A DNA stretch of 64,000 bases from Bacillota bacterium (lineage in GTDB: Bacteria; Bacillota; Clostridia; DSM-8532), in assembly GCA_023415825.1 (NCBI GenBank), contig JAEZJF010000006.1, forward strand, positions 310,001 through 374,000, written 5' to 3'. The notes beneath the pieces were generated by a model, which saw nothing but the letters and a program-made list of their open reading frames with translations, made no database searches and was not told the origin of the DNA. The translations under genes were made by a program, and so were the position numbers. Shown one piece after another: positions 49,302 through 57,134 of this stretch. Position 1 is the stretch's first letter. Each line of letters opens with the position of its first letter.

Positions 49302-51087
49302 GCAATCCTCCATCATGCGGTATTATGAACGAAACAGTGGTGCCCTCATTTAACCTGCTTTCAATATTCAAGGTTATCTGATCTCCGTAATAAAGGCTCA
49401 ATCGCCTGTAAACATTACGTATACCTATGCTGAGACCGCATTCATCTTCTGATGACATATTCAGTATCAATTCTTCGAGCTTTTCATCCGTCATGCCTGT
49501 ACCATTGTCTTTAACGCTTACCAGCATACCTTTTTCATGAGGGCTGATAACTATTTCTACAATACCGACACCTTTAATGGTCTGTAAGCCATGGACACAT
49601 GCATTTTCCACAAGGGGCTGCAGGCTCATCTTGGGTAATTTGTACCCCAAGAGATTTGAGTTGACATTCATCCTGTATTCGAACTTATCGCAAAAACGAA
49701 ATTTTTCTATCTTAAGATACATTTCAGTGAAGCTCAACTCTTCTTCAATGGTCACAAGGTCATCCTTCCAGCTCAATAGCCGCCTTAAAGTCTTTGAAAG
49801 ATATTTAAGAACATCTGTAATGGCAGAATAATTGTTTTTTACCGATACCACATGAAGAGCGTTTAAGGTATTGAAGAGAAAATGGGGATTCATCTGGCTC
49901 TGCAAATAATTAAGCTCGGCTCGTACGCGCTCAAGCTCCAGATTCTTCTTTTGCAGTTCCAGCTTGTAAACATCATTAATGAGACTGTTGATTTTGGCAG
50001 CCATGAGGTTAAAATTCCTGATAACACCCCCGATCTCATCCCTGCCCTCGTTTATCTCAATCAGGTCAAATTGTTCCTCATTCAGTTTGAGCATATGTCC
50101 GGAAAGCTTTTTCAAGCGGTAATTGTATGAACGGACGATGATAAATATGAGCAATGTAGAAATGAGCACGGTGACAAGTACCAAGGACAAGATCAACCGG
50201 AGCGTCTCCCGCGTCGCATTGGATAGGCGTTCCACATTAGCCTCGCCAATTAATTTCCAGCCATTCAGGTATCCAGCTTTGCCTAATGATGTTTCTAGCA
50301 CCAAAACATCTTTTGCTACCATGTCCGGTTGAAACTTGATGAAACCATGCACATCGTTGTAATCGTACAAGGCTGTTGAAGAACAAACAATATTGTTGTC
50401 ATTGTCCACAAGATAAAGACTCAAATAGTCCTTTTCCCTCATCAGGATACTTGCGACCTTATCAAAGTCTACATCAATTTTCAAAATCTTTTCCCTGTGT
50501 CCCAGGGAAGGATTACCGCGAGAGCTTCTAAGAATGCTCAAATAAGGTGTCTGCCTTATGGGAAGCCGATTTGTTGAGTCTATATAGGCCTTTATCAACA
50601 CTGTTTGTTTGGAATTGGCGAGTTCCTTATACCATGAGGTATTTTTAACCGTTTTGTCTGAATAATAGTAGGTTCCGCCAGTCCGAATGGTCGGATTGTC
50701 AACGTATAGTCCAACACTTCCTATGTAGTTATAAACGTTGGTATACAAATTCAACTTGTTACGCAGTATGCTGTCGTAAATTTCATAATAATGCTTGCCG
50801 CTCTCAAACGAAGTGTCCAGAACATTATAAAGCGCTCTGTCGGTAGATATGGAATGGCTAACCGCAATACAGCCCTCAATGATCGAATCGATGTCCACCT
50901 TGGTTCTATCCAAAGAAATCTGATAGTTGTTTTTCTCTCTTTCATGAACAGTTTTTGTAAACCTGTCATAGAAAACTGCATTAATGACCAGAATCGGTAT
51001 AAGCAGGCACACAATATAGATAATGAGAAATTTAATATTAAGCGGAATATCATTGACTATGTATAAGAGCTTATTTCTCAATTTCAT
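49294..51087 (-). CDS. YesM-type sensor histidine kinase
   Basis: 597 residues from the ATG at 51087 after AGAGAGGCC. Two helices (about residues 20-40 and about 300-325) flank an outer sensor domain of about 250 residues. HAMP-like and coiled-coil segments lead to a His_kinase domain with SQMNPHFLFNTLNALHVVS (phospho-His) and an ATPase domain with LQPLVENACVHGLQ, VKDNGTGM and GIGIRNVYRRL-like SIGIRNVYRRL. The outer domain probably senses a sugar or the loaded binding protein. It is flanked by two YesN-like regulators. Confidence 0.93.
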   Translation of the reverse strand: MKLRNKLLYIVNDIPLNIKFLIIYIVCLLIPILVINAVFYDRFTKTVHEREKNNYQISLDRTKVDIDSIIEGCIAVSHSISTDRALYNVLDTSFESGKHYYEIYDSILRNKLNLYTNVYNYIGSVGLYVDNPTIRTGGTYYYSDKTVKNTSWYKELANSKQTVLIKAYIDSTNRLPIRQTPYLSILRSSRGNPSLGHREKILKIDVDFDKVASILMREKDYLSLYLVDNDNNIVCSSTALYDYNDVHGFIKFQPDMVAKDVLVLETSLGKAGYLNGWKLIGEANVERLSNATRETLRLILSLVLVTVLISTLLIFIIVRSYNYRLKKLSGHMLKLNEEQFDLIEINEGRDEIGGVIRNFNLMAAKINSLINDVYKLELQKKNLELERVRAELNYLQSQMNPHFLFNTLNALHVVSVKNNYSAITDVLKYLSKTLRRLLSWKDDLVTIEEELSFTEMYLKIEKFRFCDKFEYRMNVNSNLLGYKLPKMSLQPLVENACVHGLQTIKGVGIVEIVISPHEKGMLVSVKDNGTGMTDEKLEELILNMSSEDECGLSIGIRNVYRRLSLYYGDQITLNIESRLNEGTTVSFIIPHDGGLHV

Positions 51088-51143
51088 AGTACTTGGCCTC
51101 TCTTCTGTGCTTTTATATAAGCGTAAGCCTAAAGATTCTTGCA

Positions 51144-52703
51144 TTAGCCTTTAAAGGCCGTTGGAGAGAGATTCGTTATGGATTTGAACTTGCTTAGAAA
51201 ATATTTTGGATCATTGAAGCCCACTGTTCGTGCTATCTCAATAATCTTCATGTCGGTACGTCTCAAAAGCTTCTTGGCTTCGTCGATCCTAACAGCGTTA
51301 AGGTAATCGTTAAATTGCATTCCTGTGGATTTTTTGAATATCTGCCCCAGATAGACTGGATTCAAGTAAAAGATCCTTGCTACGTTCTTCAGTTTTATAT
51401 CTCCGGCATAATTCTGTTTGATATAGTTTTTGACTTCATTGATGACGCTTTGCGAATTTCCCTGTCTGGCACTGTTAAGATAGGAAGCGGCATATATACA
51501 GTGTTGGAGGAAATAATCCTTAAGCTTTTCCATGGTCATGTGCCCCATACCTTTATCAAGCACCACCCCCATCAGTGAAAATGCATCCGGATTGACATTC
51601 AAATCTGTCATCATTTTGATCAACTCTAGTTCAAAGTTTTTCAAATAAGCAAGAATGGCTTCTGGAGCAAGGTTTTCCAATGAAAACATATCAAAGAGGA
51701 CTTTAATATTTTTCTCAATTTCTGCTGGTTCAAAGCTTCGAATTTTATCCAGCAAGGCATTTATATTGCCGCAGCCCAATTCGTATTTAAGGGGAGCATT
51801 CTGAATATCCCTGTAATTAATAACTTTACCTTCCCCTATAAAAAACCTGTATTTTAGCGATTCCAGCGCTTGCCGATAAATGGTTGCCATCCCCACCGGA
51901 CCTTTTTCCTGTGAACTCACAGCTTCCCAAACAGAAAGAGGAAGCGCGCCCATAAGCTTTTTAAGAAGTGTTGAAGCAAAGTTTTCGATTGTCTCAAAAA
52001 AAGGCATTCTGCTGCTTATGAAAATACCCAATCTTTCATTTTCATCCTCAAACAAATTGAGATGAAAAGCTGGCCCAAGTTCAGCTTCTATGAGCTTTCT
52101 TGCCTCATCATGCATATTGGTATACGATTCGTCTGTTGATTCAGATTGTTTACTTTTTTCTATTTCAAAGAGGATGCAGCGTACCGCTTCATTAGGATTG
52201 ATGCCTAACAGCAGGCTTATTCGGTTGAACAGAGATTTTTTTGACTCCCCTTTAATGAGTCGCCTTATGGACTGGCTGGCAATGAAAGAAAGCTGTTTAT
52301 TGGTATTTTCTGCGTTTTTCTTTTCTTCAATTATTGAAGCAACAAGCTTGGAAATGACGGCCTCAACTTCTTCACTGTCCAATGGCTTTAAAAGGTAGTC
52401 ACTCACATTGTACGTCATAGCTCTTTTTGCATAGGTGAAATCGTCATAACCGCTTAAAATAACGAATTTTGCTGATGAGCGCAACCTTTCCTTAGACAGT
52501 CTTATAAACTCAAGTCCGTCCATGACAGGCATTCGGATATCGGTCACAACCAGATCCGGATTGCTGAGCTTAATCATCTCAAGCGCATCTTCACCATTGG
52601 AGGCTTCACCACATATCGTAAAGCCGTACGATGTCCAGTTGACCATTATCCTCAAGCCTTCCAGCATGTAGGGTTCATCATCGACCAGCAATACCTTCAG
52701 CAT
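51144..52703 (-). CDS. AraC-type response regulator, YesN-like (distal)
   Basis: 519 residues. Receiver: LLVDDEPYMLEGLRIMV, phospho-Asp in VTDIRMPVMDGLEFI, SGYDDFTYAKRAMT, LKPLDSEEV. The AraC HTH lies at the C-terminus: IKQNYAGDIKLKNVARIFYLNPVYLGQIFK and IARTVGFNDPKYFLSKFKSI. It is distinct from, and not a copy of, the regulator at 47730. The kinase gene starts 56 bases downstream. It is the first gene of the eight-kilobase signalling-import operon; the ribosome site (AAAGG about 14 bases upstream) is weak. Confidence 0.92.
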   Translation of the reverse strand: MLKVLLVDDEPYMLEGLRIMVNWTSYGFTICGEASNGEDALEMIKLSNPDLVVTDIRMPVMDGLEFIRLSKERLRSSAKFVILSGYDDFTYAKRAMTYNVSDYLLKPLDSEEVEAVISKLVASIIEEKKNAENTNKQLSFIASQSIRRLIKGESKKSLFNRISLLLGINPNEAVRCILFEIEKSKQSESTDESYTNMHDEARKLIEAELGPAFHLNLFEDENERLGIFISSRMPFFETIENFASTLLKKLMGALPLSVWEAVSSQEKGPVGMATIYRQALESLKYRFFIGEGKVINYRDIQNAPLKYELGCGNINALLDKIRSFEPAEIEKNIKVLFDMFSLENLAPEAILAYLKNFELELIKMMTDLNVNPDAFSLMGVVLDKGMGHMTMEKLKDYFLQHCIYAASYLNSARQGNSQSVINEVKNYIKQNYAGDIKLKNVARIFYLNPVYLGQIFKKSTGMQFNDYLNAVRIDEAKKLLRRTDMKIIEIARTVGFNDPKYFLSKFKSITNLSPTAFKG

Positions 52704-52796
52704 AATGCTAAAGCCTTTCTTTGTTCAGCTAAAGGAAAAATTTGAGTATTCCCCATTATTATCCTTCAAATAAATTCAAACTGTCAATCAAAAATA

Positions 52797-52830
52797 TGAC
52801 ATGCAGTTGTCAGGTTTTTTGCTATATAAT
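52797..52830 (+). promoter_or_regulatory. Promoter/operator candidate of GyrI-like gene
   Basis: TGACATGCAGTTGTCA (TGACA/TGTCA arms) lies just before TATAAT at 52825-52830, 40 bases ahead of the ATG. There is no good -35 at 17 bases, so the inverted repeat may be an activator or repressor site. Confidence 0.4.
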
Positions 52831-52869
52831 TCAATTGTAAATCTTATTTGGAAAGAGAGGCTGTATGTT

Positions 52870-53400
52870 ATGAGTATCTTTGGAACAGGGAAAAATAACA
52901 ATTTTGAACCTGAAATTGTTACATTAAGTGAGCCAATTAAGGCAACAGGGTTGACTATAAAAACTGACATCAAAAATATCTTTTGTGATGTCACTAAAAT
53001 TACTAAGACATACATGAGCTATAAAAATAAGTATGGCATACCCAATCAAAAGAAGTCTTGGGAATATGTATCATTAAGTGATCATTTTGACGAAAATAAA
53101 GCATGGAACTATTCTACCGGGCATGTTGTAACAGATATTGATAGTGATATTCCTGAAGTGTTTATATCTTTTGAAATTCCAGCAGGCACGTATGCCGTTT
53201 TCCCCATTAGACCAAAATCTAAATTGCTGCTGGGCTTAACTATTGGTAAAACAAAACAATATATTTATAACAATTGGTTACTAAAATCCAAGTATGAGTT
53301 TGCAGGTTACGAATTTGAATATAATAATGAAAAAATGTGTCAGGAAAGCCCAACCTATATTGATTTGTATGTTGGTATAAAAGAAAAAAATCAGGGATAA
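52870..53400 (+). CDS. GyrI-like / AraC effector-binding domain protein
   Basis: 176 residues from the ATG at 52870 after GAAAGAGAGG. The domain fits stand-alone Rob/GyrI-type effector-binding proteins: EIVTLSEPIKATGLTIKTD (first beta strand), VSLSDHFDENKAWNY, FISFEIPAGTYAVFPI, IYNNWLLKSKYEFAGYEFEYNN and the terminal YIDLYVGIKEK. Such proteins bind small hydrophobic cations or act as gyrase-related factors. There is no HTH. The neighbouring genes at 53481 and 54431 are on the other strand. Confidence 0.8.
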   Translation: MSIFGTGKNNNFEPEIVTLSEPIKATGLTIKTDIKNIFCDVTKITKTYMSYKNKYGIPNQKKSWEYVSLSDHFDENKAWNYSTGHVVTDIDSDIPEVFISFEIPAGTYAVFPIRPKSKLLLGLTIGKTKQYIYNNWLLKSKYEFAGYEFEYNNEKMCQESPTYIDLYVGIKEKNQG

Positions 53401-53480
53401 ATAGTATGTTTTTTGTGCTATCTGAATATGTAGCACCCTACAGGAGGCTTAGCGAGCGATTTGAAGTATAAGCTTTCGAA

Positions 53481-54263
53481 TTAGCGAGAGCACTCAGGTA
53501 TCAGTTTTACTGACAAACACCCCTCTATAGAAAGCTCAGCGGCTTCGGGTAAATACACATTCTTAATTTCACGTACATAGCTATCTTCGATTCCAAATAC
53601 TTCATTCACGTCACCATCATCTGAATAAAGATTACCCATACCTGAAACTGCAACGATGTTGTAAGTACCAGCTTTGAAATCTATTCCGACTTCATAATTT
53701 CCTGTTGAGAGATCTATTGCACTAGAAGTATCATACGTGCGACCCGAAAAACCGTCATCAACTGATCTATAAACAATTTTAATCGTTAAATGTCCATATA
53801 CGATCAGAGGAATATCTTTCGGTAGTTTCAGACCTTTGAAAGACGATACAAATCCTTTTTCAATACCGAACGATTCATTAATTCCGTCATCTGAACTATA
53901 AAGATTACCGCACCCTGAAATAGCAGTAACATTGCACTTACCGACCGGAATATCAATACCTGCGGTATAAAAGCCAGTGGATAATGTATAAGTATTGGCT
54001 GTATTAGATAAATCCACATTTTGAGCATTCGCAGCTGAAACAGAGGGAATTGCTTTATCTTCTTCGTTATTAACTAGAGGAGATCTGCAATACTCACACT
54101 CGCAACCAGAATTGCTGATTATTAATTTCTTAGCTCCACAACTGGAACATTCAATTACTCTTTGTTGGGTGACTGAGATTTGCTCGGTATGATCTTGACA
54201 TTCCTCTGCCTTCTTTTTATGTTTTTCTTTGCTTAAAAAAAGCTTGAATATTCCCTTCCCCAT
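53481..54263 (-). CDS. Zinc-ribbon protein with two related beta-rich repeats
   Basis: 260 residues from the ATG at 54263, 9 bases after GAGGAG. A basic N-terminus, a zinc ribbon (CSSCGAKKLIISNSGCECEYC, about residues 37-60) and two repeats of about 75 residues: LSTGFYTAGIDIPVGKCNVTAISGCGNLYSSDDGINESFGIE and LSTGNYEVGIDFKAGTYNIVAVSGMGNLYSDDGDVNEVFGIE. The repeat motif Y-A/V-GIDI-xG-xY/CN-V-A-V/ISG-GNLYS is known from hypothetical Bacillota proteins, but I do not recognise a function. No membrane segment, so probably cytosolic or attached through a partner. Confidence 0.72.
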   Translation of the reverse strand: MGKGIFKLFLSKEKHKKKAEECQDHTEQISVTQQRVIECSSCGAKKLIISNSGCECEYCRSPLVNNEEDKAIPSVSAANAQNVDLSNTANTYTLSTGFYTAGIDIPVGKCNVTAISGCGNLYSSDDGINESFGIEKGFVSSFKGLKLPKDIPLIVYGHLTIKIVYRSVDDGFSGRTYDTSSAIDLSTGNYEVGIDFKAGTYNIVAVSGMGNLYSDDGDVNEVFGIEDSYVREIKNVYLPEAAELSIEGCLSVKLIPECSR

Positions 54264-54430
54264 CTTCAATTTCTCCTCTATTAAGCTCTTTTACTTCAAG
54301 CGACTGCATCTTTTTCTACTACATAACTTTTATACCGCTCTTGAAATAAATGTCCTCATCTCTCTTACTTCAAATTATACCAGTAAACAAGGGCTAAACA
54401 AAGGATCAAGACTTATTTTTATCATAAATT

Positions 54431-54610
54431 TTATTTAGTCAAATAATAATATAATGCTGCGAGTATAAAAATAATGTTACAAACTATCAATGTTAACTTT
54501 GTCGTTTTTACTGAGAATTTAGCAAGTATTCTTAATCTTATCCAAAATCCTAAATTAAGCATGATTAAACCGAATAAACAAAAAGTTACATATTTCAAAA
54601 TATCCAACAA
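54431..54610 (-). CDS. Putative 59-residue two-helix membrane protein
   Basis: An open frame of 59 codons begins at tandem TTG codons 54610/54607, nine to twelve bases after GGTGGTGAT. It encodes LLDILKYVTFCLFGLIMLNL, a basic turn (RLRILAKFSVKTTK) and a second helix LTLIVCNIIFILAALYYYL. Hydrophobicity and a strong positive-inside turn make it coding-like. It is shorter than common cut-offs, and a 74-codon frame on the opposite strand there looks less protein-like. It ends upstream of the zinc-ribbon gene by 167 bases. Confidence 0.45.
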   Translation of the reverse strand: MLDILKYVTFCLFGLIMLNLGFWIRLRILAKFSVKTTKLTLIVCNIIFILAALYYYLTK

Positions 54611-54729
54611 TATTTATCACCACCAATTTTCTGATACTTTAATGATATACATCATTAAAAATCTTGGTTTTCTCCTCTTTTTATATCGATTTCTTTAAAT
54701 GTTTGCAAGAGGTGGCAGGAGGATTAAAA

Positions 54730-54759
54730 TAAAAGGCTCGGGTTTGTCCCAAGCCTTTC
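54730..54759 (-). terminator. Terminator after CASTOR/POLLUX-type channel gene
   Basis: Minus strand AAAGGCTTGGGACAAACCCGAGCCTTTTATTTTA: stem with one wobble and T-rich tail, 25 bases after the stop. Confidence 0.78.
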
Positions 54760-54783
54760 CTTCTACTATAGAGGGTCGAAGCC

Positions 54784-56652
54784 CTATTGGTCTGCAATAA
54801 CGATGATACAATCTTCATAAGAGAAGGTTATCGTCTCAGACTTTTTGGGGTTTACTCTAATACCGTAGCTTGCATCAGCATCCCCCTGCCTGGAAGATAG
54901 GATATAGCCAATTGCCACCTCGCCCTTTAACCGTGCGGCCTCAACCACTGTATAAAAATTGACGGGCCTGCCGGATAACACATAATCCTTGGAAGGTTTG
55001 ATGTAAATTTCAGAGCCATCGGCATCGAACAAATCCTGCAAGACGGCATTGAGCTTCGGATTTTCAGAAACCTGAGCCATAATGAGGCTTACAAGCTTTT
55101 CGCTCACAATGAAGTCATTGACCTTTGTCACTTCAGCTAGTTTTTTATTCCTGAAATCCATGATTTCGCTGACCACAGAGAACCTTGCGCCGGTTTTCTC
55201 AGAAATATCTCTAAGGTGGAGTAGGGTGATCAATACACTGGAGTCGGCTTCCTGAACGTCTTTATGATCATCACAAAGAATAATGACGTGGTCATAATTC
55301 TTCTCAATGAGCTTGTCAAGGACTTCACGGTTCTCCGGGCTTTCCTTGACCAACTCGATTTCCTGATTGGACATTTGCGATATAATTTTTTCCAGAGCCT
55401 CATTATCAATATTCTTGCTGACTAGGGTCAAGCGAGAACCTTTCATCACATAGTTGTCTAATTCCCTGATGGTGTTGATAGCGGTTTGGTTCCAGCCTAA
55501 AAGTAATGTTTTTTCCAGGTCTGCCCTGGATCTTGAAGACTCATTCACAAGGCAGTCGGTGTTTATGGCGATTGGATTGGCATTGACAATAACCTTATCG
55601 TCATCCTCGGCGATAGCAATGATCTGATCTCCTTTTTGAATCAATGTATTCATGGGAGGATTGACAGCGGTTTTACCCCCGGAGCAAACACCCAAAACAG
55701 CGGAGGCATCAAACATTTGAAGGGATTCTCCAAAGGTTTTTCCGAAAAGCTCGGGACAATCACTGAAGTAGATTTCATCCCCGCCAAAATCAAGAAGCTC
55801 GGTATAAACGGTTGAAAGGCCCGGTTGGCGACAGGTTTGCGCCATAATTCTGGCGATGAGAGTTTCGGTGCATACAATCTCTACTTGATGTTGACCGGCT
55901 ATTTGGGCCACTTCCATATTTTTAGGTTCATTCAATGTGGCAACAATATTATAGGGCTTTTCACGTTTGTTTGGATTATTGGTAATGGCCAGAATGGTCT
56001 TAATGACATTGGAGTCATTATTTTCGAGAATAATAATGGAGTGAGAGGCATTCAAATTGGCAATTTCCAGGTCGTCAATATCAATAGGATTGCCCTGTCG
56101 GGTGACAATCACCGTATTTCTGGTATCAGGGATGCGCTCCTTGATTTCATCATCCATCTCCATCTTGTCCTTGTTGCCAAGAATAACGATGCAGCTCTTT
56201 TTTTTATTACTGTTGGCTTCAATCAGCTCACTGATAATGGTGAAAATGCTCTCAGACCAGCCCAGGATAACGGTATGGTTATCTTCCAGGACTACTGAGC
56301 GGCCCTTTCTGAGCGCCTCAAGCTTGGATTCGATAGCATTATTGATTAAGCCTATCAATAAACTGATGATGAAAATTCCCGCAAGTGTCATAATAAACAT
56401 GGCGAATAGGAAGGTCACAGTACCTGTATCGCCGCCAAGGGTTCCTGCATCAAGAGTCCTATTAAGACTCATCCAGATAATTTCAACGATGCTTGCTTCT
56501 GGAGCGGCATTTGTAAGAACAACAAAGCTTGATACAATCAGGATTATCAGCACTGTGACAATGGCTAGTGAACCTAGTAACGCTCCGGTTCCTTTAGCCA
56601 TCAGATTGTCAAATTTGTAACGCAGCTTTTGAGAGAAACTCACCTTTTTCAT
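54784..56652 (-). CDS. CASTOR/POLLUX-type ion channel with TrkA-N-like domains
   Basis: 622 residues from the ATG at 56652 after AATGGAGGAAG; longer frames have no site. Two membrane helices (about residues 25-50 and 90-120) flank a pore segment NRTLDAGTLGGDTGT. Two Rossmann-like regulatory domains follow: HTVILGWSESIFTIISELIEANS and a second TLLLGWNQTAINTIRELDNYV, with TrkA-C-like inserts (GQHQVEIVCTETLIARIMAQTCRQP and KVNDFIVSEKLVSLIMAQV). This is the bacterial relative of the plant nuclear channels and of MthK-like channels. It conducts K+ or Ca2+; the ion is uncertain. Confidence 0.88.
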   Translation of the reverse strand: MKKVSFSQKLRYKFDNLMAKGTGALLGSLAIVTVLIILIVSSFVVLTNAAPEASIVEIIWMSLNRTLDAGTLGGDTGTVTFLFAMFIMTLAGIFIISLLIGLINNAIESKLEALRKGRSVVLEDNHTVILGWSESIFTIISELIEANSNKKKSCIVILGNKDKMEMDDEIKERIPDTRNTVIVTRQGNPIDIDDLEIANLNASHSIIILENNDSNVIKTILAITNNPNKREKPYNIVATLNEPKNMEVAQIAGQHQVEIVCTETLIARIMAQTCRQPGLSTVYTELLDFGGDEIYFSDCPELFGKTFGESLQMFDASAVLGVCSGGKTAVNPPMNTLIQKGDQIIAIAEDDDKVIVNANPIAINTDCLVNESSRSRADLEKTLLLGWNQTAINTIRELDNYVMKGSRLTLVSKNIDNEALEKIISQMSNQEIELVKESPENREVLDKLIEKNYDHVIILCDDHKDVQEADSSVLITLLHLRDISEKTGARFSVVSEIMDFRNKKLAEVTKVNDFIVSEKLVSLIMAQVSENPKLNAVLQDLFDADGSEIYIKPSKDYVLSGRPVNFYTVVEAARLKGEVAIGYILSSRQGDADASYGIRVNPKKSETITFSYEDCIIVIADQ

Positions 56653-56785
56653 AAGAATACTTCCTCCATTTTCTATAAAGACCATTTTATAATGACCCCG
56701 GAAGACATATCGACAAATAACATATTGTTCTAAATATATGTTTTTTTGTTTTGTCATCATTAAGGAGGGGAGGAAAAACTTTCCC
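56653..56785. other. Divergent intergenic region before the leader of the MutS2-like operon
   Basis: Between the channel start at 56652 and the promoter at 56786. No gene is visible. It contains the channel gene's Shine-Dalgarno and presumably its promoter, which I could not place with confidence. Confidence 0.4.
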
Positions 56786-56814
56786 TTGACAATTTCCAAG
56801 CTCCCGCATATCAT
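56786..56814 (+). promoter_or_regulatory. Near-consensus sigma-A promoter of the MutS2-like operon
   Basis: TTGACA (56786-56791), 17 bases, TATCAT (56809-56814). The -35 is perfect and the -10 has one mismatch. The transcript would start near 56822, giving a leader of about 310 bases. Confidence 0.82.
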
Positions 56815-56859
56815 GAAAAGGAAATGGTGTTCATAAGAACACGTAAATGAGGAGTTTTG

Positions 56860-56883
56860 ATGTCGGTTATATACTTGGCTTAA
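56860..56883 (+). CDS. Seven-residue leader peptide (MSVIYLA)
   Basis: ATG TCG GTT ATA TAC TTG GCT TAA, five bases after TGAGGAG. It starts about 40 bases into the predicted transcript and is followed by two terminator-like hairpins before the MutS2-like gene. Placement and size match the leader peptides of translation-attenuated antibiotic-resistance genes, where ribosome stalling on the peptide alters RNA folding. That interpretation is inference; expression is untested. Confidence 0.55.
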   Translation: MSVIYLA

Positions 56884-57002
56884 ACCAGTTTAATAGGTTC
56901 AAATGAGTAAAACAGAAGGCCTTTCGGGGTTTATTTTGTGTTACTGTTTGAATAAAACTGTAAGTCAAGGACAAACATGGCACCTGAAAGAAGATAATCA
57001 GC

Positions 57003-57033
57003 GCCGTTCGTCATTGCGAACGGCCTTTTTGTA
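57003..57033 (+). terminator. Leader hairpin 1 with T tract (possible attenuator)
   Basis: GCCGTTCG-TCATTG-CGAACGGC-CTTTTTG: an 8-bp GC-rich stem followed by five T, 120 bases after the leader peptide and 100 bases before the gene. No gene ends here on the plus strand, so it is a leader terminator. Confidence 0.75.
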
Positions 57034-57076
57034 TTCTTTTTCGTAGGTCCCATTACCGAACCGGCTCTTTATTTAA

Positions 57077-57112
57077 GGCTGCGTGCGATGGTTTGTCGGC
57101 GCAGCTTTTTTA
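57077..57112 (+). terminator. Leader hairpin 2 with T tract (possible attenuator)
   Basis: GGCTGCG-TGCGATGGTTTGTCG-GCGCAGC-TTTTTT, ending just before the AGGAGG of the MutS2-like gene. It could stop transcription or, in its absence, leave the ribosome site free. Confidence 0.75.
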
Positions 57113-57134
57113 CGTTGAACAGGAGGAAATTACA

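Noticed and set aside
54474..54698. 74-codon plus-strand frame
   Set aside because: No ribosome site and poor composition; the overlapping minus-strand two-helix frame is more coding-like.
56822..57134. Known metabolite riboswitch in the MutS2-like leader (guanidine, Mn, c-di-AMP types considered)
   Set aside because: I could not find the conserved motifs of these classes; a leader-peptide attenuator explains the hairpins better.
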